Below, in pieces: positions 22,400 to 34,300 of a stretch of DNA of 64,000 nucleotides; the first letter of the stretch is position 1; every line of letters starts with the position of its first letter. Origin of the DNA: Dama dama (taxonomy: Eukaryota > Chordata > Mammalia > Artiodactyla > Cervidae); assembly GCF_033118175.1 (NCBI RefSeq), contig NC_083696.1:39231001-39295000 (forward strand), given 5' to 3'. Below the pieces are notes generated by a model. It was not told the origin of the DNA. It was given only the letters and a program-made list of their open reading frames with translations, and made no database searches. The translations under genes and the position numbers were made by a program.

Positions 22400-25300
22400 G
22401 AACACGCAGCATTTTACCTGTTGAAATTAGAAATACAAAGGATTGTGAACAACTTCAGTTATCCTCCACTTGAGAAACCATATGGGAATATAAGAAGTAA
22501 GAATGAGATAAACATAAATCTAAATTATTGTAAAGTGTCAAATCATTTGTATAATTTCACATATCATTATAATTAACAGAATATTTACATTATTCTTTGT
22601 GAATAATTAAGTTGCACCATGTAAACTTATAACTAAATAACTTAAATTTTTTTTGTTTTGTTTTTTCTTTTTTGATATACAGGCTTAGTTCCTTCATGGG
22701 ATCTTCTCAGATCATGAATGGAACCCATATCTTCTGCATTGGCAGGCAAATTCTTTATCACTTAGCCACCAGGGAAGCCCTCAATAGCTTAAAATTTCTG
22801 AATAAATAAACAGCATAGAAAGATTATATGTCTTTCTCATTGTCACAAAGCCTCTTAAAGTAATGGATAAATCTTGGGTTGCAACAGGTTTCAGCAATTA
22901 CTAGCTTTGTATTCTTGGATCTAGTTACTTAGCTTTTCTGAGTCTCACTTCTTTTCTAAATTGGGAAAATAAACCTGTTTTGTAGGTTTGTTGTGAGTAA
23001 TAAAGGAGATTGTGATTATAAAAGCATTCAGCAGATTGACGTGTAAAAAGTCTCCTCAAATCATAATTCATTTTTTTAAATAGAACACTTTCTTTTAGAA
23101 ACCTACTCTGAGACTGCTAATGAACATTCTATCAGAGATATTCTTTAGGATACACTGATGTCTTAAAGGGGTTAGATTTTTATGAAGATTTAGCCAGAAG
23201 TACCATAATTATCTTAAATGTTCTATGTTAATCCATCTTCTACAGACTTGTGTGATTTTTCTTTTTCCTCTTTACGTTTTAATTTCTCCTTCTCATTTAC
23301 ACACTGCTTGATGACTGTCTCAATGGAGAGAATTTACTTCTGGATTTTCAATTGTTGCATCTGTGTGTAAGTACTTAGTCTGTCAGTTGTGTCTTACTCT
23401 TGGCAGCCCCATGGACTGTAGCCCACCAGGCCTCTCTCTCTCTTGCCTGAGATTTTCCAGGCAAGAATACTGGAGTGGGGTGCCATTTCCTCCTTCAGGG
23501 GCTCTTCCAGACCCAGAGATATAACCCACATCTCCTGCATTGGTAGGCAGATTCTTTACCACTGAGCCACACGGGAAACCCCTTTTAAATTGTTATTGTT
23601 CAACAAAACGATCAGCTGGGAGTTTATGTGATTTAGAAATTTGACTAATATATTTAAGAAATGTCATAAGTGACACGTATAGTTAAGGATTTACTTTTTA
23701 AAAGGAAGTACACTTGCTTTATAATGTGTTAGTTTCTACTGTATATCAAAGTAGAATATAGTAGAAACTATATGCTCATGTGTATCCCCTTTTTATTGGA
23801 TTTCCTTCCTATTTAGGACACCACAGAGCACTACAGAGTTCCCTGTGCTAGACAATAGGTTCTCAATAGTTATCTATTTTCTGGAGAAGGATATGGCAAC
23901 CCACTCCAGTATTCTTGTCTGGAGAATCCTGTGGACAGAGGAGGCTGGTGGGCTGCTGTCCATAGGGTCGCACAGAGTCAGACATGACTGAAGTGACTTA
24001 GCATGTATGCATGCATTGGAGAAGGAAATAGCAACCCACTCCAGTATTCTTTCCTGGAGAATCCCAGGGACGGAAGAGCCTGATGGGCTGCCATCTATGG
24101 GGTCACACAGAGTTGGACACGACTGAAGTGACTTAGCAGCAGCAGCAGCAGCAGTTATCTATTTTATACATAAGATCAATCGTGTATATATGTCAGTCTC
24201 AGTCTCCCAGTTCATCCTACACCCCTAGCCCCTAGAATCCATACATCCATTCTCTATGTCTGTGTCTCTATTTCTGCTTTACAAATAAGTTCATCTGTAC
24301 CACTTTTCTAGATTCCACATGTAAGTGAAACCATATGATATTTGTTTTTCTCTTTCTGACTTACTTCACTCTGTATGACAGTCTTTAGGTTCATCCACAT
24401 ATCTGCAAATTGCACAATTTTGTTCCTTTTTGTGGCTGAGTAATATTCTATTGTATATATATGTACCACATTTTCTTTATTCCTCCACCAATGGACATTT
24501 AAGTTGCTTCCAAATCCTGGCTATTGTAAATAGGGCTGTAATCAACATTATGATGCTTGTATCGTTTTGAATTATGGTTTTCTCCAGATACATGCTCAGG
24601 AGTGGGATTGCTGGGGCATATGGTAGCTCTGGGGGCTTCCCAAGTGGTGCTAGTGGTGAAGAACCTGCCAGCCAATGCAGGAGACTAAAAGACACGGGTT
24701 CAATCTCTGGGTTGGGAAAATACCCTGAAGAAGGTCATGGCAACCCACTCCAGTACTTTTGCCTGGAGAATTTCATGGACAGAGGAGCCTGGTGGACTAT
24801 GGTCTATATGGTCGCAAAGGGTCAGACACCACTGAAGCGACTTAGCACACACACACTCTGCTATGTTTAGATTTTTAAGGAACCTCCATACTATGCTCAA
24901 TAGTGACTGTACCAATTACATTCTCACCATCAGTGTAGGAGGGTTACCTTTTTTCCACATCCTCTCCAGTATTTATTGTTTGTAGATTTTTTAATGATGA
25001 CCATTCTGAGCAGTGTGAGGATAACTCATTACAGTTTTGATTTGCATTTCTCTAATATTAAGTGATGTTGAGCATCTTTTCATGTATTTTCTGGCCATCT
25101 CTATGTCTTCTTTGGAGAAATGTCTACTAAGTTATCCTACCTATTTTTAGATTTTTTTTTTTCTTTTTTTTACATTGAGCTGAATGAACTGTTTGTATCA
25201 CAAGGGAGATTAGTCCCTGGTTACTTGTTTCTTTTGCAAGTATTTTTTTCTGTTCTGAGAGTTGTCTTTTCACCTTAATGATTTACTTCTTTTCATTGAA

Positions 25301-28300
25301 GTTCATATAAAATCATATAATAAGCGTATCCTGGCTTTCAAAATGCTTTTCAAAAGATGACTAAAGTCAGTACTGAAAACAAATACAAGCCTACTTTTTA
25401 CTAAGATGCCAAGTTTGTCTTTAGAAAGAACTTCCAAAAGTGCATTTTAAAAGAGAAAAAAAGAAAACATTACGAACAGCACAGGGAGCTCAGCCTGGTG
25501 CTCTGTAATGACCTAGAGGTGTGGGATGTGGCTGGGAGTGGAGGCAGGTGCAAGAGGGAAATGATATATGTATATGTATAGCTGATTCATGTTGTGCTTC
25601 AGAAACTGACACAACATTGTAAAGCAGTTATACTCTAAAACTAAAAAGAAAGCCACAGTAACTCTCTAGTAAATTTTTCAGACCACAGACATTTGCATAC
25701 CTCAGGAGAGCCACAATCACAGTCTTCACCTACTTCCAAAAGTTGGTTCCCACACACTGGTTTTGTCATATTTTTAGGAACCAGTGCTTGCAGTAGGCAT
25801 CTTGGCTTTTGAGATAGCATGTATTTTTTAAAATGTGAGCGACTGCGTGTACTGAAATCCTTTGGGAATTTTGAACTGTAACCAGAAGAAAAATGAGAAA
25901 TACCATGTTATATACAGTGATGTTAACATAAGAATGTGACTTGTCTAACTAGTTCAACAAAAATTCCAAATTTAGTATAAATGAACCATGTTATATGTGG
26001 AGTGTGAAAGAGCATGAATACTACTGTCATTGGAAAATTCTTTTTCTAGATACCCAGTTGTAGGAGTTTGAAGAATTTCAATTCCTGTGCAGATTTAATT
26101 CTGCCCTAAATGGCAGCAGTGATGAGCTTCACCATTTGTTATCATTCACTCATCTCACTATTGAGGGCTGAGAGGTAAGTGATAATAACAATGAATAGTG
26201 AAAGGAAATAATTGCAAACTTAGAGGTTGAGGGGAGATACTTAACTTCCTATTTATGAACACTTCAACAGTAAGATATGTTTATTGGTTTTTCTATCTCA
26301 AGTCCTTGCCAAGTGTTTAGAATTAAAAGGCAAAATTAATAACATAAAAATGAATGGATTGGTGATAGGGATTTATAAGGATGTTCTCATCTTAATTATA
26401 TAAATATTTTTAGAAAAGACTGCTTTAAGCTAAAATTATTTTAAGTTAGAGTAACATGGTCACTATACTCATAAACTCTACCTTGGCATATTTGGAAATC
26501 TTAAATAATGAGTTCTGCTAGCTGGTAAATCCTGTACATCAAGAAGCTAGAGCACGAATTAGTTGGAAACACAGCCATTACATTAAAAAATGTTCATCCA
26601 GTTATACAGGCTGCATCTGAATTCTGTAAGGTTTAAGAATTTTTTTTTTCTTTAGAGTGACAAGGTCTCACCTTAGATATTCATTCATCACACAACTCCC
26701 AGAGGGGCACTTGGTGTAATATGGAACATCAGGCATACCGAGGACATGACCCAATTCATGTGACATCACTCCTACAAGAGAGACACTGTTCTTTCTCTTA
26801 CCCTGGTGAAAAAAAAAAATAGAAATATCTATTATTTGTGAATTTATTCAATTATTTGTTCATTATTATTGATGTTTGGTATTACAAAGAATAATAGTTT
26901 GACATGAAAATTATTGAGTCATTGAGCTTCTTCCCCTGTCATTGGTTATTGTAAATTGTAGACATTTGAGACAACTGACAGGACATTGTAAACATTAAAA
27001 ATGTTTACACTTCAAACATCAAAAATGACATTGTAAACATTTGAAATGATTTGCTATTGGAAATCTAACTGCTGAGCCAGCGCTCAATCAATATGGATTA
27101 TTGATAAACCATGGTTAAATCATGATAATTCCATTATTCATTGTTGTTGTTTGGTTGCTAAGTGGAGTCTGACTCTTGTGACTCCATGGACGGTAGCCTT
27201 CCAGGCTCCTCTGTCTATGGCATTTCCCAGACAAGAACACTGGAATGGGTTACCATTTCCTTCTCCAAGGGATCATCCCAACCCAGGGATAGAACCCTCA
27301 TCTCCCACACTGGCGAGTGGATTCTTTACCAACAAGCCACCAGGGAAGCTCGTTCTGCATAGGAAGTACTAAAAGATATCACACTATGTACTCAATTCTA
27401 AAAAATATTGCTATGGTGACCATGACACTGGCAGTGTTGGGCTGTGTGACACTGACATGCACTTTGTCCAACCTCCCTGGCCATAGATACTAGCGACGAT
27501 TAATTTGAAGTTACCTCAAATCCCAGAGGGCACCTGGATTCTCTTTTTCTTCTGATCTTCCTCTTCTAACTCCCTAACATCAACTAAAGAGTGAAAGCTC
27601 TGGGAGGGTCAATGTAAAGAGATATTCTGTTTCATAATCCAAGGAATCCTCAGTGTAGTGATCTACTAATTCAGGTTCATTTCTACTTTTATTTACTGAT
27701 TCAGCAAATGTACATTGTGCTAACTCTAAATAAGACATTGTGCTTGTCTTCATGGAGGTTGTAGAACCTCAGGGAGCCATATGTTTACAAACCTCAATAA
27801 CAGCAACGGACGATGGGGTGCACAAGGAATTCGAGGCCGCCAGTCCTGTAATTCGATCTTTGAAGCCAACTCCACTGCGTGAAAATTACAGGTATGTTGT
27901 CACAATCTGAGTCTTTTGAACCATCAGCTTCTGTCAACTCTGTCTGAGACTTTCCTAGTTCCCCTACCCTTTTCCTATTCATGAGGTCCCAGAAAAGCCA
28001 CTGCTATTCTATAGCATTAGAATGACCACAGATGGTTATCCCACATCCAAGAGTCAATTTTAGTGATCTGAGATGGGTCTGCAACAATCCCACAGGTGAG
28101 TTGCTAATAACAGAACTTTAGGCTCTCTGATCACTGAACAGGGAGGTAGAATTGAATAGGAATCTCTGCCAAGAAACCTTTGGGATAATTATCTTCTCTG
28201 TCAAAATAGTCCTGGCTCTGGCCAGTGTGTGCTTACCTGAGTAGCTGAGCATGGTCATGGGTCTTCATTTTTCCCAGGTTAGAACGATGCCAATTCATAA

Positions 28301-31300
28301 ATTTGTTAAAGGTGGCACGTGTGTTGTGTACCACCTTTATCTTGTCACCATTAGACCATATTTCCATACCTACCAAGGACACTTGAACGTCTATGGTATT
28401 GTAAATCTGAGGGAAGAACATTTTTCATCATGAAAATGTTTTTATTTCTTTTTTTTTAAAAATTATTGAAGTATAGCCAATTTACAATGTTATGTTAATA
28501 TCTGCTGTAGAGCAAAGTGACTGAGTTTTGTTTGTTTTCAGTTATACATATGTATATATTTAGATGTCAGGCAAGTGTACGCTCCTCGGTTCTGTCTCGT
28601 CACAACTAAGATTTGGAGTGACGGACATTAAAGCCCTCAGCGCTCCACAGCTTTTGGGTCTTGGGCAGACTGTGTTATAGCTCTCAGGTCTCGAACAGAC
28701 TGTGCTATAGCTCTTAAGACAAATCAGTGTTACAGCTCCGAGTTACAGCTCTGATTTATTTAGATACTAGCAGGAAAATCCATCCTCGAGGTATGAGGGC
28801 CTGTCGACCCAAACACGCGAAGAGAAGAGCGCCCCAGCATGCGGGAGAGAGACAGAGAGACCCTCCGCCCTTTGGCTTTTCTTTTTATATGTTTTCCCCA
28901 CCCCCCACCCCCGGGCCTGCCCTATATAAATGGGGCTAGCCAGGAGTGTTGTTTGTTCTACCTGAGGTCCTCACTCCGGTCCTCGGACCTTCCTTTGTTG
29001 TATTTTCGTGGGCTTTTCCCTTCCTTATCTTCTAGCCACCACCATTCTGCACTCCTGTTTTCTATTCTAACTATCTAACATATATATGTTCTTTTTCATT
29101 CGTCTCCATTATGGTTTATCCTAGAATATTGTACGTAGTTCCCTGTGCTATACAGTAGGAAAGATTTATTTAGTTTTTTTTTTAGATATTTCATCGATTG
29201 CAAGTGATGGATAAATGTATCCCATTTTGAAAACAGAAAACGCAGAAGTTGCCTTTCCTACAGTATACAGTGATTTTACCTTGATGTTAATCCTTGTCTA
29301 CCAAATTTCCCCAAACTGCGGACTTTAAGCCATTGTAATTCTCCCAATTCTTATTTGCTTAAAATATAGAAAAGCCCTAAACTCCTATGTGGAAACGTAT
29401 GTTTATAGAACAAATATCTTACCACATTGAGCAGGTTTATCACATCAAACACAAAGCTTCTTATCACAGTTATGTTCTCATTATACATCTTATACTGTAA
29501 AATACAAAATGCAAAGAGTAATTAAAATCACAAATTAAAGTGAGAAAGCTGATGGGGATTTTATAGTTTAAGAAAACTTACACATTTCGATGTAAATAAA
29601 TGTCTGTTCATTCCACATCTACCTTATCTAAGAATCTGTTTCAACAAATTCTATTTCAAATGTAAGACGTTTTTGGCAAAAGAAAACTTAAGTATTCATA
29701 TAAAATATCAATTCAAATTAAGTTGAATAAATCATATTAGTTTTAATGTTTTCAAACCAATTTAATATTTTTAAAATTTGGTTAGGAAGCATAAATTCTC
29801 ATTTATTATAATATATGAATTAATAAATTATATATAATTTTATATCTATTTTATATTTACATGTTATAGTGAGAACTTTAAAAAGATATTAATAACCAAC
29901 TCTTTTATGTTTCTAGTTATTGTGGTTGTTTTACTGTTGCTATCTGCCATTAAGTATATTTCCCATGTCTGAATATTTTGGCAGCAGATGAATTTTAAAA
30001 GAGCAGGAGTGAATGAAAACTATTTCTGACATGGTAGGTAGAACAGATAAGACAATCATGTGGACAGGGTTTGTATTTTTCATGAGAATAGTTTATTGTT
30101 TGCACCTGCTTGATAAGAAAACTGAAAAGTTGACTTAACTACCCAAGAAGAGCTCATTTCATACTCACAAAAGCATTATCCAGCACCAAAAGCAGATCAA
30201 TGTATTTCTCAGCATGAAGAAACTCTTCTCCCTTAATGAAGAATGAAAGAACATTGTTAATAATATCTTCAACCTGAGAGATTAAAAAGCTTACAAAAAG
30301 ATTTATTTATTTATTTTCCTTCAGAGGAGAAGTAAATTGAAGAATAAGTAAATAAGGGTTGGACTTTACTCACACAAGTGATTTCTGGATACACCAGTAT
30401 TTCATGCATCATTACTGGGTCAGTTGAAATGAATGATGGTGGGAAACTGCACTCACCTCTGGACTTTTGAGTGACCTTGAGCTTCGAATAAGGTCCTGTT
30501 TCCTGCCAACGTTTCTTACACCACAGGTGTGATTAGCTGGGTTGAGCTCCTCCTGGTTGTATGTGAGTACAGCGTGTTCTTCTCGGTCTGTGCTTTTCAG
30601 AGGCTTTATCATGTATCTTTGATCATGATGTGTGAAATAGCCCCTGTGAGACACAGAGGTTAGTATTTCAAGATTTTCTGCCAGAGTCACACTCGCTGGC
30701 CAGAGTGAAGGTATTCCTCTCCCTCAATGCCAAGTTCACACATGGTTTTCATTCATATGTCTTGCAGCTAACTTTTGCTAATTTAAGTTATAATCAGTGT
30801 TTGCCAATACAAAAATAGATCCTATTTTAATTACCCAGGGCATTCTGAACAAGAAGTACTAAGATGAAGCTATTCCCCCAAATTTGAAATTTACACCATG
30901 AGCTCAGTAGATATTTGTCCATAGTTTATTTTCACATTTAGCAAATATTTCTTGGCAGATCCCAGGAATATAAGGGAGAATGTAGTAAAGGAGTAGATAC
31001 CTTTCAAAGGATACCTTGCAAAGGAGTAGATATCTTATAGATACCAAGAACCCCAAAGAGAAAGATTGATGAGCAGATCAGCCAGAGGAACAAGTTGGAA
31101 CTAGTAGTAACTTAAAGATTTTCTCTTCTTAGAAGGAAAATTAATTCAGAAATACATAGTGAAACTGTATGATGAAATATTAGAAAGCCAACACAGCTGT
31201 TAAAAAAATTACATCTACAAAAGCACTGTAAGATATGGGAAAAGGCTTTTGATGTCATGTGGTATGTCTCATGTTGGACAAAGAATCATGTATTTTATTT

Positions 31301-34300
31301 TACATTTCAATCATATAAATGATATTTTTGTTTATCTGTATAAAAGACTGAACCGTGATCAAAAACTAATAATAGTGATACTCAGAGGTAAAACTTTTTG
31401 GTGGTTATTTTCTTATTTGTGTTTTCTCACCCTTTACAAATTTTCCCTAACTGGCAAGAATCACCTTTGTAAACAGAAATACCACACAGATACACAAACA
31501 CACTCATGCACACAAACTTCTAAAAATTATGTTTAATGTGACAACTGCAGGGTAGCATCTTGGTTTCAGGGAATGAAGGATGGATGGATAATAGATATGA
31601 AATTGAATCCAGATGTCATCATGCTCCCGAATATACTACTTGTTTAAAAATTGCTAACTCTAACTTTGACTAGAAGTGCAGATAATGATAATTGCAAAGA
31701 TGATACATTATTCTTCACTTTAACCATGTAGATTCAGCATTTTATCAATGGAAACAATTTTACCAAAATAGTAAGAAGACATGGTGTCCAGGAAGACTCA
31801 ATATTGTGCAACAAAATAGTGCTTGATGTTTAATATTTTTACAAGTTGTAGCTCACCTCAATCCATCACAAGTACTAATGCTGGCAACAGAGTCCTTTTC
31901 ATTTAGGATGTGTCCTTTATAGTAGCAGTGTTCCTAAGGTTGGAAAAAAAATTTTTAACTACAAAAGTAAATATATCACAGTTGTATTGAAAACTTATCT
32001 TGAATATGTAGGAATGTTCTTCAAATAGTGGCTGTGACCAGACCAGCTCCCACAAACAAAAACATGGAGATTCTCAGTAGTTTTATGGACCTCTCCATCT
32101 ATGACCTTGGGAACTCTCCATATTTGGTGGTTGAGCTGTCTTTGTGACACTAATTCACACTAAAGAAAAGTCCAGGAAATTTGAACCTAAATGGACTCAT
32201 GGCAAGAGTAGACAATGCAATTGAGAAGTAACCAGTTGTTTTATGTAGTCTATAGCACTCCCCAGGAACTCTCATATTTGAGTGCCAACTTTGGAGAATT
32301 TAGTATCTCTGTGCAAGCTCCACTATGCATTACATACAATAAAATGAGGTATTCATTTTTCTAAATTCTAGAGTCCTCAAGAGGCCATACCACCATGTCT
32401 GAGACCCTGTGATTTACGGGTCAAATTCATTTTTTTTTTTTTTAACTGGTGTGTTAGTGGTAGCCCTTTATCAGCCTCGAAAGCCCAGAGAGTTTGTCTA
32501 TAACTAGAGATTCAGACTGGCTTCCCGGGTGACTCAGAGGTAAAGAATCTGCCTGCCAAGCAGGAAACACAGATTGAATCCCTGGGTTGGGAAGATCCCC
32601 TGGAGAAGGAAATGGCATCCCACTCCAGTATTCTTGCTTGGGAAATATTATGGACAGAGGAGCTTGGTGGGCTAGAGTCCATGGGGTCACAAAGAGTCAG
32701 ACACGACTGAGTGACTAAACCACCACACAGAGATTCAGATATGTTGGCACTTCATATAAGCAAAATAGGGGGTCACTTGTGTAGAACAGTCCAAGAAAGC
32801 TAATGAATAAACTCTTGTTCAAAACAAACTGACTTTCTTCAGGGTCTGACATTCCATCTGTGTCTTTCTTGCCTTTACAAGAAACCTTGTCATTATAACA
32901 TTTTCATTATAAAAATGTCATTAACATTTTCTTGTAGACGAGCTGGAAAAGGTACCACATTAAGATGTCACTGGCCATTCACACTTAAGTATGAACTAAT
33001 TTATCAGATACTTTCCCCACAGGTCAATGTTAGCAAAAATCCAGATGCCCTTGAAATAAGAAAGTAAGAAGGGAACAAAGGGCCATTCTGTGGCCAAAGT
33101 CTTGTTTGTTTTTTTACAGAGACATAGATGTATGGGACACCATGGAAGGTGGCTCTGAGAAATGCTCTAGCTTGATAATACTCATGACTGAGCCTTTTTT
33201 AAAAATTAAATATATTTATTTTTAATTGAAGGATAATTGCTTTACAGTATTGTGTTGGTTTCTGCCAAACATCAACATGAATCAACCATAGGTATACATA
33301 TGACTCAGCCTTTTTATGTTCTCTTCCTATTCTTTTCTTGGCCTTGATCCTCTATGTCTGACACCTACACCTTGGCATGATTTCTATGATGGTGGTTTAA
33401 CTGGATAAAAATTTTTATTAGATAAATAATTGATATACCATTGTGAATCTCAGGATAAATCATTTACCACTAGAAAACAGTAAATAGTGGCATACATTTT
33501 GAGTGCCTAGGAGAGAATATTTCTAACCTGGTGATTAAATGGTTTAAGGGAAAATAGATTTTTAGTTTCTTCTTAAAATGCAACACTTGAGGGACTTCCC
33601 TGGTGGTCCTGTGGTGAAGAATCTGCCTTGCAATGCAGAGGTTGTGGGTTCACTCCTTGGTCAGGGAACTAAGATCCCACATGCCGAGGAGCAACTAAGC
33701 CTGGGCACCACAACTAGAGATTCCATGCACCACAACGAAATACTGAGCATGATGCAGTGAAGATCCTGTGTGTCACATTTAAGATCCAACACACTCAAAT
33801 ACATGAATATTTAAAAAAAATTTTTTTTAATGCAACACTTGAGAGCCTCCTACTACTTCTATCTTTTAAAAAAGATATAAAAAAATAAAAAATAAAAAAG
33901 ATATAATTCTTTTTTTCACCTGTTGTCTCCTTGGTCATAGATGAGCCCCTTGCTTTCAAGTCCTTTGATTTTTTTTTTTTAAGTTGACCTTGGACTTATA
34001 AATCTCATGATGTAAGCAGCTGATCCAAGTTAAGAGTCCCAGAAAGCATTCAGACCTACCATGTTCTGAGGTCTTGTGGTGATTTCTTCTCCACCGGGTG
34101 AGTAATATGTTTCAGTGTAGTCTGGTCCCAGGAGATGCCTGTAGAGAGCAGAAAGTTGAATACTCTCATGGTGACAATTAAGACAATATCCCTGATCCAA
34201 TCTTCAGCACTAAAGGAATGATAATGTTTATGGTGAGAAAGAGCTGATCTGATGCACTGATCTTTTTCCAATATTGTGAGTCTGATCCTGAAGCAAATCA

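Larger units (their letters stand above)
23786..25290 (-). mobile_element. Old L1 3' portion in intron 12, interrupted by two SINEs
   Basis: Collinear antisense L1 3' UTR and ORF2 end: AGAGTTCCCTGTGCTAGACA, TGGCTGAGTAATATTCTATT, GTGGGATTGCTGGGGCATAT, TTAAGGAACCTCCATACTAT, ATGTTGAGCATCTTTTCATG. Broken by BOV-A2 (23882-24153) and Bov-tA (24634-24850). Same strand as ADAMDEC1. Confidence 0.88.
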
